DNA of 64,000 bases from assembly GCA_021166775.1 (NCBI GenBank), contig JAJPEQ010000004.1, forward strand, positions 186,001 to 250,000, read 5' to 3'. This document shows, one piece after another, positions 8,469 to 16,843 of the stretch (positions are counted from its first letter, which is position 1; each line of letters opens with the position of its first letter). The position numbers and the translations under genes are program-made. The notes beneath the pieces were generated by a model. That model made no database searches. It was not told the origin of the DNA and was given only the letters and a program-made list of their open reading frames with translations. The DNA comes from Comamonas sp. Its GTDB lineage: Bacteria; Pseudomonadota; Gammaproteobacteria; Burkholderiales; Burkholderiaceae_C.

Positions 8469-9560
8469 TCAACCGCGCAGAGCACGGCGCGCGCGCACCG
8501 CCGCCGCCAGTCCGTCGAGTACGGGCACGGTCTGCGCGAAGCTGATGCAGGCGTCGGTCACCGACACGCCGGGCTTGAGCGGCTGGCCCGGCACGATGTC
8601 CTGGCGGCCTTCCTCCAGGTGGCTTTCGATCATCACGCCCAGGATGCGGTGGTCGCCCGCCGCGATCTGGTCGGCCACGTCGCGGGCCACCTCGATCTGC
8701 CGGCGGTGCTGCTTGCTCGAATTGGCGTGCGAGCAGTCGATCATCACCCGCTCGCGTAGGCCGCGGGACTTGAGCAGGGCGCAGGCCGCGTCCACGTCGG
8801 CCTTCGCGTAGTTGGGCAGTTTGCCGCCGCGCAGGATGACGTGGCAGTCGTCGTTGCCGCGCGTCTCGAACACGGCGGCCTGACCCATCTTGGTCAGACC
8901 CAGGAAGGCGTGCGGCGCCCGCGCGGCCACGATGGCATCGGCCGCCACCCTGACGCCGCCGTCGGTGCCGTTCTTGAAACCGACCGGGCAGCTGCGGCCG
9001 CTGGCGAGCTGGCGGTGGCTCGGGCTCTCGGTGGTGCGTGCGCCGATGGCCCCCCAGCTCACCAGATCGCTGATGAACTGCGGCGACAGCAGATCGAGAA
9101 ACTCCGTTCCCACGGGCAGCCCCAGCGCCAGCACATCGAGCAGCAGCTGGCGTGCCAGGCGCAGCCCGTCGTTGATGGCGCAGCTGCCATCCAGGCGCGG
9201 GTCGTTGATGTAGCCCTTCCAGCCGACCGTGGTGCGTGGCTTTTCGAAGTACACGCGCATCACCACGAGCAGCTCGCCCGCGTGGCGCTCGGCCTCGCGC
9301 TGCAGGCGGCGCGCGTAGTCCAGCGCCTGGTCGTGGTCGTGGATGGAGCAGGGCCCGACCACCACCACCAGTCGGTCGTCCTCACCCTGGAGCACACGCG
9401 CGAGGGCCGTGCGGCTGCTCTCGACCAGGGCCTGCGCCGCATCGGGTGCCGGCAGCCATTCCTGCAGCAGCGCGGGCGTGATCAGCGGGCGCACGGCGCG
9501 GATGCGCGTGTCGTCGATGCGGGTGGTGTCCTGGGTGCAGGGGGTTGGGGTGTCGGGCAT
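8469..9560 (-). CDS. aroG: 3-deoxy-7-phosphoheptulonate (DAHP) synthase, class I
   Basis: Condenses phosphoenolpyruvate and erythrose 4-phosphate, the first step of the shikimate pathway. At 363 residues it matches the AroF/AroG/AroH group. Visible motifs are VVVGPCSIHDHDQAL with the metal-binding Cys, RVYFEKPRTTVGWKG, GARTTESPSHRQLASG, GFKNGTDG and MIDCSHANSSK with the metal-binding His. Feedback type (Phe, Tyr or Trp) cannot be decided by eye, so the symbol stands for the family. It ends 16 bases from the convergent beta-propeller gene. No attenuator or TyrR box was recognised. Confidence 0.94.
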   Translation of the reverse strand: MPDTPTPCTQDTTRIDDTRIRAVRPLITPALLQEWLPAPDAAQALVESSRTALARVLQGEDDRLVVVVGPCSIHDHDQALDYARRLQREAERHAGELLVVMRVYFEKPRTTVGWKGYINDPRLDGSCAINDGLRLARQLLLDVLALGLPVGTEFLDLLSPQFISDLVSWGAIGARTTESPSHRQLASGRSCPVGFKNGTDGGVRVAADAIVAARAPHAFLGLTKMGQAAVFETRGNDDCHVILRGGKLPNYAKADVDAACALLKSRGLRERVMIDCSHANSSKQHRRQIEVARDVADQIAAGDHRILGVMIESHLEEGRQDIVPGQPLKPGVSVTDACISFAQTVPVLDGLAAAVRARRALRG

Positions 9561-9577
9561 GGCCGGATTATCAGTCT

Positions 9578-9623
9578 ATTTGGATCGTAGCGAGCGCACC
9601 ATAAGCGCTGACAGCTATCAAAT
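9578..9623. repeat. Comamonadaceae-type intergenic repeat, copy A
   Basis: Palindromic element bounded by ATTTG and CAAAT, with AGCGCTGACAGCTATC on one arm and a looser complement on the other. It lies between the divergent aroG and acylphosphatase genes. It shares the GATAGCTG and AGCGCTT words with copies at 42279-42345, 55633-55675 and 61507-61566. Confidence 0.55.
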
Positions 9624-9699
9624 CCATATCGATCGCGAACGAACGGGGCCGGTTCACCGCCGGCCCTCAGGGGCGGTGCCTTCGTATCATGGCGGCCTC

Positions 9700-9990
9700 A
9701 TGAACGATTCCGTCATCACCCGCCACCTGCTGATCGAAGGCCACGTGCAGGGCGTGTGTTACCGCGCCGGCACCGTCGAACAGGCGCGGCGCCTGGGCCT
9801 GCGCGGCTGGGTGCGCAATCTCGCCGACGGGCGCGTGGAGGTCCTGGTCCAGGGCCCGCCAGAGGCCGTGCAGGCGCTGATCGCCTGGGCCTGGCAGGGC
9901 CCGGTGCGGGCGCGGGTGAGGCATGTGCAGGTGAGCGAGTGCGACGGCGCCGAGGTCTGCTGTCGGTTCGAGCAGCGCGCCACGGCCTGA
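9700..9990 (+). CDS. acyP: Acylphosphatase
   Basis: 96-residue cytoplasmic enzyme hydrolysing acyl phosphates such as carbamoyl phosphate or 1,3-bisphosphoglycerate. The phosphate-binding loop GHVQGVCYRAGT carries the catalytic Arg, and the catalytic Asn lies in GLRGWVRNLADGRVEV; both are conserved. There is one unusual Cys in the loop where Phe or Trp is common. The ATG at 9700 gives the family length. A single gene, divergent from aroG; no convincing Shine-Dalgarno sequence is seen. Confidence 0.93.
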   Translation: MNDSVITRHLLIEGHVQGVCYRAGTVEQARRLGLRGWVRNLADGRVEVLVQGPPEAVQALIAWAWQGPVRARVRHVQVSECDGAEVCCRFEQRATA

Positions 9991-10133
9991 CGCCACCGCA
10001 CGGGGCGCGTTCGACGAAGCACCAGGACAAGAGCGAGCGCGTCAAATCCGCCGTCCGCAAGGCGAGCTGCAGCCGCCGGTTCAGCGCAAGAACCGGATGG
10101 CGGGCGCGGCGCACGCGGCCTACAGTCCGCACC

Positions 10134-10994
10134 ATGCACAGCGCCACCTCATCCCACTTGGACGCCATCACCCGCGCCTGCCGACGCATCGAAAGCGCGG
10201 ACACGCCGCCGTTGCTGGCCGACCTGGCCCGCGAAGCCGGGTTGAGCCCCTGGCATTTCCAGCGGCTCTTCAAGCGGCACACCGGCGTCACGCCCCGGCA
10301 CTACGCTCAGGCGCAGCGTGCCCGGCGTCTGCGTGCCGAGCTGCAGGGCCAGGGCAGCGTGACCGAGGCCATTTACGGCGCGGGTTTTGGCGCGCCCAGT
10401 CGCTTCTATGAAAACAGCGATGAGCTGCTGGGCATGACACCCACCGCCTGGCGCGCCGGCGGCGCGGGCGAAACCATCCGCTTTGCGCTGGGCGAATGCA
10501 GCTTGGGAGCGATCCTCGTGGCCGAAAGCGCGCGTGGCCTGTGCGCGATCGCGCTCGGCGATGCGCCCGAGCCGCTGCTGCGAGAGCTGCAGGACCAGTT
10601 CCCCCGCGCCCACCTGGTCGGCGGTGACCCCGAGTTCGAGCAGCGCGTGGCCCAGGTGGTGGGCTTCGTCGAGCAGCCTGCGCTGGGTCTGGATCTGCCG
10701 CTGGACGTGCGCGGCAGCGCCTTCCAGCAGCGCGTGTGGCACGCGCTGCGCGCGGTGCCGCCAGGCACGACCGTGGGCTATGCGGAACTGGCCCGGCGCA
10801 TCGGCCAGCCCGCGGCCGCCCGCGCCGTGGCCCGCGCTTGCGCGAGCAACGTTCTGGCCGTCGCCATTCCCTGTCATCGCGTGGTGCGCACCGACGGTCA
10901 GCTCTGCGGCTACCGCTGGGGCGTGGCGCGCAAGGCGGCGCTGCTGGCGCGCGAGGCGGGCTTGCCCCAGGCTTCCGGCGACACAAGCTCGTGA
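10134..10994 (+). CDS. AraC-type HTH / O6-alkylguanine-DNA methyltransferase fusion (Ada-like, lacking the phosphotriester domain)
   Basis: 286 residues in two parts. Residues 1-95 are an AraC/XylS DNA-binding module (LADLAREAGLSPWHFQRLFKRHTG, then SVTEAIYGAGFGAPSRFYENS). Residues about 105-280 are a complete Ogt/Ada-C methyltransferase with the acceptor motif IPCHRVVRTDGQLCGYRWG. Compared with E. coli Ada (354 residues), the N-terminal four-cysteine domain that senses methyl phosphotriesters is missing. It can therefore repair O6-methylguanine and probably bind DNA, but cannot be switched on in the classic way. Convergent with the next gene, 19 bases apart. Confidence 0.92.
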   Translation: MHSATSSHLDAITRACRRIESADTPPLLADLAREAGLSPWHFQRLFKRHTGVTPRHYAQAQRARRLRAELQGQGSVTEAIYGAGFGAPSRFYENSDELLGMTPTAWRAGGAGETIRFALGECSLGAILVAESARGLCAIALGDAPEPLLRELQDQFPRAHLVGGDPEFEQRVAQVVGFVEQPALGLDLPLDVRGSAFQQRVWHALRAVPPGTTVGYAELARRIGQPAAARAVARACASNVLAVAIPCHRVVRTDGQLCGYRWGVARKAALLAREAGLPQASGDTSS

Positions 10995-11013
10995 CGCCGT
11001 GGGTCGCGCGGCT

Positions 11014-12609
11014 TCAGTCGGGCAGCAGCCGCGCCCAATCCACCGCCTGCGTCGTGTCCACGTGCGTGACGAGCGGCTGTTCGTCGTCCGCGAACGGCTC
11101 GCGCTCGGCGATCTGGCGCTCCAGCACCGGCTCGGTCGCCTCCGAGGCGTCGCCGCCGGCCGCGGCGCGGTGGCGCACGCGCTCACGCAGCACCGGCTCG
11201 GGCGCATCGAAGGCCAGGATGCGGCAGGGCACGCCGAGCTCGCGCGCCAGCGCGATGAACCCGGCGCGGTGCGCGCGGCGCAGGAAGGTGGCGTCCACCA
11301 GCACCGGCTGACCCGCCGCCAGCACGGCACGCGCCCGCTCGGCCAGCGCGGCGTAGGTGCGCGCGCTGGCGTCGGCCGTATAGATGCCCCCGGGCACGCC
11401 GGCGCTGGGCTGTAGCGGCGCCAGATCGAACAGCCGCTTGCGCTCGACGTCGGAGTGCAGCGCGACCAGGCCGCGCTGCTCGACGAGTGGCTGGCTCTGG
11501 CTGCTCTTGCCGCTGCCCGAGACGCCGCTGGCCAGCCACAGCACGCGCTCGCGCGGCTGCATGAAGCCGCGCGCCAGGCGCAGGTAGCGCGCTGTCTCCT
11601 GCATTGGCGCATCGTCCGGCGCGGCCGCTCGCAGAGCCGCCACCTTGGCGCGCACCAGCGCGCGGTAGGCTGCGCACCAGGGCAGCAGCGCCACGCCAGC
11701 GTGGTCGCCGCTGAGGTCCAGCCAGGCGTTGACAAAGCGCCAGGCCAGCGGCGCCAGGCCGTGCGCGTGCAGGTCCATGAACAGGAAGGCCACGTCGGCG
11801 ATCACGTCGATCCAGCGCAGCGCCGGATCGAACTCGATGGCGTCGAACAGCACTGCGTCGCCCTGCAGCCACAACAGGTTGCCCAGGTGCAGGTCGCCAT
11901 GGCATTCGCGCACCTGGCCGGCGGCCAGGCGGGCACGCATCAGGGGCGTCAGCCGCGCGCCCTCGGCCGCGCTCCAGCGCGCCAGCGCGTCGGCGTCGAC
12001 CGTCAGCGGCGTGCCGGCCAGCAGCGCGGCCAGGGGCTGGAAATTGTCCTGCGCGGCGCGCACCAGGGCCTCGGGCTGGCCGTGCGAACGGGCCGGTGTG
12101 GCGCGCGCCGCGTCCGCGTGCAGCGTCGCCACGCGGCGCGCCAGCGCGTCGATGTGCGACGCCCGCAGGCGCCCCTCGGCGGCGATGCGCGTCAGCTCGG
12201 CATCGGCCGGAAAGCGGCGCATGTGCACCGCCCATTCCAGCACCGGCCCGTTGCCGCCGATGCGCGGCGCCCGCACGCTGCCGGTGATCGGCACCACGTC
12301 CAGGTACAGCCCGGGCGCCGTGCGGCGGTTGATGCGCAGCTCTTCCAGGCACGCGGCATGGCGCCGCTCCAGCGTGCTGAAGTCAAGAAAATCCAGCTTC
12401 AGCGGCTTCTTGATCTTCCAGGCGTCGTCGCCGGCCAGCAGCACCCAGGAGATGTGGGTTTCGATGCAGTCGGCCTGAGCGCCCTTCAGGCGGGCGCGCA
12501 GGGCGTCGACGAGCGCGCGCGCCGAGCCGCCCGCGCCTGCGGGGTGGGGTGGATGGCCGTGCAAGCTCACGGCCGTATTGTCGCCATGAGGCGGCATCAC
12601 GCCCGCCAT
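11014..12609 (-). CDS. Bifunctional aminoglycoside-phosphotransferase-like / P-loop kinase protein
   Basis: 531 residues with two kinase-like halves. The N-terminal half (about 20-340) is an APH/choline-kinase fold with the Brenner motif CHGDLHLGNLLW and the metal-binding DAIEFDP. The C-terminal half (about 355-531) has a Walker A motif GVSGSGKS and VLVDATFLRRAHR, as in the zeta-toxin/gluconate-kinase-like P-loop group. This two-domain architecture is a recurrent but uncharacterised bacterial family; drug resistance should not be inferred from it. It lies 27 bases downstream of ychF on the same strand and is probably co-transcribed. A start at 12597 is also possible. Confidence 0.88.
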   Translation of the reverse strand: MAGVMPPHGDNTAVSLHGHPPHPAGAGGSARALVDALRARLKGAQADCIETHISWVLLAGDDAWKIKKPLKLDFLDFSTLERRHAACLEELRINRRTAPGLYLDVVPITGSVRAPRIGGNGPVLEWAVHMRRFPADAELTRIAAEGRLRASHIDALARRVATLHADAARATPARSHGQPEALVRAAQDNFQPLAALLAGTPLTVDADALARWSAAEGARLTPLMRARLAAGQVRECHGDLHLGNLLWLQGDAVLFDAIEFDPALRWIDVIADVAFLFMDLHAHGLAPLAWRFVNAWLDLSGDHAGVALLPWCAAYRALVRAKVAALRAAAPDDAPMQETARYLRLARGFMQPRERVLWLASGVSGSGKSSQSQPLVEQRGLVALHSDVERKRLFDLAPLQPSAGVPGGIYTADASARTYAALAERARAVLAAGQPVLVDATFLRRAHRAGFIALARELGVPCRILAFDAPEPVLRERVRHRAAAGGDASEATEPVLERQIAEREPFADDEQPLVTHVDTTQAVDWARLLPD

Positions 12610-12636
12610 GTTGCCGCCATGCCGATGTATTTCCTG

Positions 12637-13731
12637 TCAGACGTTGAACAAAAAGTTCATCACGTCCCCATCCTTGACCACGTAGTCCTTCCCTTCGGCG
12701 CGCATCTTCCCGGCGTCTTTCGCGCCCTGCTCGCCCTTGTACTGGATGAAGTCGTCGAAGGCGATGGTCTGCGCGCGGATGAAGCCGCGTTCGAAGTCGC
12801 CGTGGATCACGCCCGCGGCCTGCGGCGCGGTGTCGCCCTGGTGGATGGTCCAGGCGCGCACCTCCTTCACGCCGGCGGTGAAGTAGGTCTGCAGGCCCAG
12901 AAGGTCGTAGCCGGCGCGGATCAGGCGGTTCAGGCCCGGTTCGTGCAGTCCCATCTCTTCCAGGAACATCGCGCGGTCTTCGTCTTCCATCTCGGCCATT
13001 TCCGCCTCGATCTTGGCGCAGATGGCGACTACGGGGGCATGCTGCGCGGCGGCGTATTCTTGGAGTTTTTGCAGCAACGGGTTGTTGTCAAAGCCGTCTT
13101 CGGCCACGTTGCCGACGAACATCGCGGGCTTGGCGGTGATCAGGCAAAAGGGCTTGAGCAGTGGCGCATCTTCCTTGCTCACGGGCACGCTGCGCGCAGG
13201 CTTGCCCTCGTTGAGCGCGGCCTGCACCGGGGTGAGCAGGGCGACGAGCTTGGCGGCTTCCTTGTCGTTGCCGCTCTTGGCGGCCTTGCTGTAGCGGTTC
13301 AGGGCCTTTTCCACCGTGGCCAGGTCGGCCAAGCAGAGCTCGGTCTGGATCACCTCGATGTCGGCGATCGGATCGACCTTGCCCGCGACGTGCACCACGT
13401 TGGGGTCTTCAAAGCAGCGCACGACGTTGACGATGGCGTCGGTCTCGCGGATGTGCGCGAGAAACTGGTTGCCCAGTCCTTCGCCCTTGCTGGCGCCAGC
13501 CACCAGGCCCGCGATGTCGACGAATTCGACGATGGCCGGGACGATGCGCTCGGGCTGGACGATTTCGGCCAGCTGTTTCAGACGTGGATCGGGCACTTCC
13601 ACCACGCCGGTATTGGGCTCGATGGTGCAGAAAGGATAGTTCTCCGCGGCGATGCCAGCTTGGGTGAGGGCGTTGAAGAGGGTGGACTTGCCGACGTTGG
13701 GCAGCCCCACGATGCCGCATTTCAGGCTCAT
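12637..13731 (-). CDS. ychF: Redox-regulated ribosome-associated ATPase YchF
   Basis: 364 residues, the usual length of this Obg-family protein. It starts [17 protein letters not shown] with the P-loop, then [12 protein letters not shown] (switch) and the distinctive NVAED in place of the GTPase NKxD, which explains ATP rather than GTP preference in the family. The C-terminal TGS domain ends with [14 protein letters not shown] and [14 protein letters not shown]. YchF binds ribosomes and influences translation start and stress responses. The ATG at 13731 was chosen over a longer ORF because it is the universal YchF N-terminus. Confidence 0.97.
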   Translation of the reverse strand: MSLKCGIVGLPNVGKSTLFNALTQAGIAAENYPFCTIEPNTGVVEVPDPRLKQLAEIVQPERIVPAIVEFVDIAGLVAGASKGEGLGNQFLAHIRETDAIVNVVRCFEDPNVVHVAGKVDPIADIEVIQTELCLADLATVEKALNRYSKAAKSGNDKEAAKLVALLTPVQAALNEGKPARSVPVSKEDAPLLKPFCLITAKPAMFVGNVAEDGFDNNPLLQKLQEYAAAQHAPVVAICAKIEAEMAEMEDEDRAMFLEEMGLHEPGLNRLIRAGYDLLGLQTYFTAGVKEVRAWTIHQGDTAPQAAGVIHGDFERGFIRAQTIAFDDFIQYKGEQGAKDAGKMRAEGKDYVVKDGDVMNFLFNV

Positions 13732-14083
13732 GGCAGGGTTCTTTCGGGATGGGGATACCGGAGATTCTAGGGAGGTCTGAAAACCCGTGGCGCCGCGCGC
13801 TTCCCTTCCGGTATCTGCAGACACTCCCTGGGGCTTGCTTCCGTCCCCCCGTTTGCCGAACCATGTGCACGCCAACGCCGGGCGGCCGTGGTTGCCGGGC
13901 TGCTCTGGCGCGCAAGGCGCATCCGTGGGCGCCCCGTTCGCGCCCATTCAGGATCCTGTGGATGCACTCATGCCCGCGCAACCGCAGCCGTTTGCGCAGC
14001 ATTCACGGATAGCCCAACGCGAACAGCGTGCGCAGCCTGGCCGTGCTCTTGGCCAAGCGCCGGCACTCGCGCGTCAAAGGCGG
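13732..14083. other. Gene-free stretch at the left edge of the stress island
   Basis: 352 bases between ychF and the DUF35 gene with no recognisable gene, RNA or repeat. Short ORFs here lack Shine-Dalgarno sequences and familiar motifs. It marks the change from housekeeping genes to the island. No attachment-site-like direct repeat was visible by eye. Confidence 0.5.
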
Positions 14084-14503
14084 TCAACCGGTGACGCGAA
14101 AAGCGATCACCGGCAGGTCGTCCATATGCAGCGTCTCTGCCTTTGCAGCGACAGGGCCCCGCTCAAACAACGCCCGAAGATCCCGTGCGTTGGCTTGTAC
14201 TCCAAGCACGATGGCCTGCGCGAACGGCCCTTCTGCGAGGCGGAGATGTCCGTACACATAGGGAGCCATTTTCTCGAATCGGGGGTGGCATGCCGGCACG
14301 ATGTTGTGGGATGCGTAGAGAAGAGTCGCGTTCCCGCTGAGTTGCACACGCTCGACATCCCAGCTTGCGCAATGTTCGCAGCAGCCCGTCGGTGGGAATG
14401 TGTACGCGCCGCAAGAGCGACATCTCACCGCACGGAAACTGTTTTCCGCGAGACCTTCGTAGTACCAGCGAATCGCGCTGGTTTGCTCTTTGATGGCTTG
14501 CAT
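14084..14503 (-). CDS. DUF35 / OB-fold zinc-ribbon protein, partner of the adjacent thiolase
   Basis: 139 residues. An N-terminal rubredoxin-like zinc ribbon (CRSCGAYTFPPTGCCEHC, residues about 28-45) is followed by an OB fold ending in VYGHLRLAEGPFAQAIVLG. Such proteins bind acyl-CoA and form complexes with SCP2-type thiolases, as ChsH2-type proteins do with Ltp2-like aldolases in steroid side-chain breakdown. It starts one base after the thiolase stop, so the two subunits are co-translated. Last gene of a two-gene unit preceded by an Fnr-type box at 15891-15904. Confidence 0.87.
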   Translation of the reverse strand: MQAIKEQTSAIRWYYEGLAENSFRAVRCRSCGAYTFPPTGCCEHCASWDVERVQLSGNATLLYASHNIVPACHPRFEKMAPYVYGHLRLAEGPFAQAIVLGVQANARDLRALFERGPVAAKAETLHMDDLPVIAFRVTG

Positions 14504-14504
14504 G

Positions 14505-15785
14505 TTACATCCCCCCCAGGACGACCACGGTCCCGATCATGGCGTAGCCGTGGGTGTGAATGACGGAAATTTCGGGCGCCTTCGGAATCTGCCGCGCTCC
14601 GGCGTGGCCGCGCATCTGCAGCACCGCCTCATAGGTGTCTGAACCGGCGCTGGCGGCCCAGGCATGTCCGAAGGCGTGGCGGCCTCCGTGGGTGGACATG
14701 GGCCGATCACCGTCAAAGCGCAAGCGTCCTTCGCGCGCCGCGGCGAGGCCCTGGCCATGCTCGAGGTAACCCACCGTCTCGGCCGTGCAGATTCCGCAAA
14801 TATGCGAGCAGTCGTGCGTGTGCAGATAATCGATGTCGCCTGGACCGATGCCGGACATGCCGAAGGCGGCGTCGATTGCCCTGCGGTCGAATTCCCAATA
14901 AGTCGGGTCCTCTCCGTACCAGGGAAGGTCGCTGTAACTGACGCCGAAACCCTTGAACTCCACCGGCTGGGAATGGCCCTTTCTGGCCAGGTCCGCGCGT
15001 GTGAGCACCATCGCCGAGGCGCCATCTGCGGTGGTGACCAAACTGAGCAAGCGTGACGGCCAGGCTACAAAGGGATTGTGCTTGTCCGACTGCCAGTACT
15101 CGAATGCATCGGCGTAGCCCTCCCGAGCCGCGCGTGCTTCGAGCGTCTCCTGAATATTCGCTTTCGGATTCAATGAACCATGTAGCCGCCGCGTGCGACA
15201 CAACTCGAACATGCTGCGGTCATAGTCTTCGATGGAGATGCCGTATTTGCGGCAATAACCGAGTGCAACGATGCCGTTGTACGTGGAAAAAATGTCGTAG
15301 CCTTGTGGCACGCCATAGGCCTGGTTGACGGCCATGTCGGTCCATAACCACGTATCCTGGTTCGACAGGGGCTCGCGCTCATACGGGCTGAAACCCTTGA
15401 CCCTCGTGCGAGTCGTTTCCAATCCGTAGACGAGCGCAGTGTCGTACGCCCCGGCGGCGATGGACATGGCCGCGAGCGACGCCCCCAGGTTGGTGCTGGA
15501 GCATTGCCCTTCAAAATGGACGCCAGCCCTGAACTGCGTTCCCGTCCATTTGGAGAGCTGCGAATATGTGCCAGGCAACTGCGAACTGTGCACCATCGCG
15601 TTCCCGGCGAACACGGCATCGATGTCGAGCCCTGTCACGCCAGCATCATCGAGTGCCTCCTTGACGGCGGAGGCGGTCAACTCCTGGACGCTCAGACCCT
15701 TGATCTCCGGTGTGTTGAGCAGGTCGCCGAAGCGTGAACACCCCACGCCTGTGATCGCGACTCGTTTCTCAAGTTTCGTGCTCAT
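14505..15785 (-). CDS. Thiolase-superfamily protein (SCP2/lipid-transfer type)
   Basis: 426 residues, beginning VAITGVGCSRFGDLL. Thiolase features are GNAMVHSSQLPG, the nucleophile region FEGQCSSTNLGASL with the candidate active Cys, and STHGGRHAFGHAWAASAGS with the catalytic His. The second, C-terminal catalytic Cys of degradative thiolases is not evident (HTHGYAMIGTVVVLGGM), which points to the SCP2-like branch acting as a retro-aldolase or on unusual substrates. It pairs with the DUF35 protein. Substrate unknown; PHB or fatty-acid chemistry fits the island. By eye the G+C content is somewhat lower than in neighbouring housekeeping genes. Confidence 0.88.
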   Translation of the reverse strand: MSTKLEKRVAITGVGCSRFGDLLNTPEIKGLSVQELTASAVKEALDDAGVTGLDIDAVFAGNAMVHSSQLPGTYSQLSKWTGTQFRAGVHFEGQCSSTNLGASLAAMSIAAGAYDTALVYGLETTRTRVKGFSPYEREPLSNQDTWLWTDMAVNQAYGVPQGYDIFSTYNGIVALGYCRKYGISIEDYDRSMFELCRTRRLHGSLNPKANIQETLEARAAREGYADAFEYWQSDKHNPFVAWPSRLLSLVTTADGASAMVLTRADLARKGHSQPVEFKGFGVSYSDLPWYGEDPTYWEFDRRAIDAAFGMSGIGPGDIDYLHTHDCSHICGICTAETVGYLEHGQGLAAAREGRLRFDGDRPMSTHGGRHAFGHAWAASAGSDTYEAVLQMRGHAGARQIPKAPEISVIHTHGYAMIGTVVVLGGM

Positions 15786-15890
15786 GATTCGCCCTTTCCG
15801 TCATGCGACAGCGCGCCAAATCGCCGCCCCGTTGCTTGTGTTTGCGCTACCCGGTGCACGCGATTGAGCACGCTCCGGAACTCTCCCGTA

Positions 15891-15904
15891 TTGATGCGCG
15901 TCAA
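15891..15904 (-). promoter_or_regulatory. Fnr-type box TTGATGCGCGTCAA upstream of thiolase/DUF35
   Basis: 14-bp dyad matching the Fnr/ANR consensus TTGAT-N4-ATCAA with one deviation (GTCAA). It lies 106 bases upstream of the thiolase ATG at 15785. Twenty-two bases on toward the gene is CTCAAT (15863-15868, minus strand), a poor -10 match, so the start point is uncertain. Confidence 0.65.
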
Positions 15905-15951
15905 TGAACACCGGGCGCTGCCCGCGCACTGACCGTCCCGGGCGTGCGTCA

Positions 15952-16638
15952 TCACCGCAGCTCGGGCCCGTTTTGGCGCCAGGTTTGCAGCCACTCACGC
16001 TGCTCCTTCGTGAGCACTGCATCGACGTTGGCGCGCATGTCGAGCGATGCTTCGAGTTGCTGCAGGCGCAGATCCGAAAGCGCCTTGTATGCCGACTGGA
16101 TCGCACCGCGATCGGGGGCCTCGCTCGCGAGCAGTTCGCGCAGCTTGCCCTCTGCGGCGAAGATCTTGCCCGCGAGATTCCACTGTGTGTCCGCGACGTT
16201 GGCGTGGATCTTCTCGATCTTGTCTTTCTGCTCGTCGCTGAGCGCCAGGCCGGCACCTGCAAGACCCCGCCCGCGCATCATCCCCGGTCCCATGAAATAT
16301 CCGCTGTCCCAGCCACCACCCCAGCCGTTCATCATGCCGGGGCCATATTCACCGGACCAGCGACCCATCATTCGGGGTCCATGGCCGTCACCCCAGCCTC
16401 CCATCATTCCGGGTCCGTAGCCGCCACCCCAGCCTCCCATCATTGCGCGTCCCCTGCCATAGCCGTAGCCGCCGGCCGCGGGTTGCCGGGCCGGCACCCC
16501 GGGCGTCGCTTCGGAACTCACTTCGCCGGATGGAGCCGCATCGGTCGCAGCGAACCCCGGTGCAGGCATCACCGCGAGGCCGCCGGTCACCACGAGCGCG
16601 ACCAGGTACGCACGCGCACCACTTTTGGAAATTCTCAT
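15952..16638 (-). CDS. Spy/CpxP-like periplasmic protein with a Met/Gly/Trp-rich repeat region
   Basis: 228 residues. A signal peptide (about 30 residues, ending PGFA|ATD) is followed by a low-complexity block at residues 66-121 made of repeated units such as MMGGWGGGYGPG, then a helical LTXXQ-like C-terminal domain (LSDEQKDKIEKIHANV to LTKEQREWLQTW). The C-terminal part resembles Spy/CpxP periplasmic chaperones and CnrX/ZraP-type metal sensors. The Met-rich repeats could bind copper or another soft metal; that is inference. AGGAG precedes the ATG at 16638. The divergent promoter gap holds two Fnr-type boxes, the one at 16813-16826 suitably placed for this gene. Confidence 0.8.
   Translation of the reverse strand: MRISKSGARAYLVALVVTGGLAVMPAPGFAATDAAPSGEVSSEATPGVPARQPAAGGYGYGRGRAMMGGWGGGYGPGMMGGWGDGHGPRMMGRWSGEYGPGMMNGWGGGWDSGYFMGPGMMRGRGLAGAGLALSDEQKDKIEKIHANVADTQWNLAGKIFAAEGKLRELLASEAPDRGAIQSAYKALSDLRLQQLEASLDMRANVDAVLTKEQREWLQTWRQNGPELR
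16276..16443 (-). repeat. Coding tandem repeat (Met-Met-Gly-Gly-Trp type units)
   Basis: Imperfect tandem repeats of about 13-15 codons inside the Spy-like gene. Each unit carries a Met pair, glycines, a Trp and a Tyr or His followed by GPG or GP. About four to five units are visible. Copy number may vary between strains. Confidence 0.75.
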
Positions 16639-16812
16639 TTCAATACTCCTGTCGACGGTATCTGGGTCTGGATCCGAGCCCATGCGGCTCCCACGAGGTT
16701 CGGCCCAAGCGCGATGCGGATTCCATGAGCTTCGCGAACATTGAAGCCAGGCATCGTCTGATCGACCGAACCATCGGCGAGAGCCATGCTATTTCGCCTG
16801 TGCCGGAGCTCC

Positions 16813-16826
16813 TTGATCTGGATCAC
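16813..16826 (-). promoter_or_regulatory. Fnr-type box TTGATCTGGATCAC for the Spy-like gene
   Basis: One mismatch from TTGAT-N4-ATCAA. Reading toward the Spy-like gene, TAGCAT (16786-16791, minus strand) lies 21 bases beyond the box and is a fair -10, giving a start near 16779 and a leader of about 140 bases. Confidence 0.7.
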
Positions 16827-16843
16827 AAGCCCTCGCGATCGGT

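Noticed and set aside
11014-12609. Aminoglycoside resistance gene
   Set aside because: The APH-like fold is shared with many metabolic kinases and the protein has a second P-loop domain; context is housekeeping.
11455-13770. A 771-codon open frame on the plus strand opposite the phosphotransferase and ychF genes
   Set aside because: It is the antisense shadow of two well-recognised genes in GC-rich DNA; its translation is Arg/Ala/Gly/His-rich with no known motif.
13732-14083. Insertion-sequence remnant or attachment site at the island edge
   Set aside because: Short translated fragments showed no transposase motif and no flanking direct repeats or tRNA could be found.
15782-15994. A minus-strand ORF whose stop overlaps the thiolase start, first read as a truncated upstream gene
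   Set aside because: The Fnr-type box and the predicted promoter lie inside it, so it is more likely leader and promoter sequence; no family motif is visible.
16635-16826. A 63-codon ORF ending in an ATGA overlap with the Spy-like gene
   Set aside because: It begins upstream of the predicted transcription start, has no ribosome site and no recognisable sequence.
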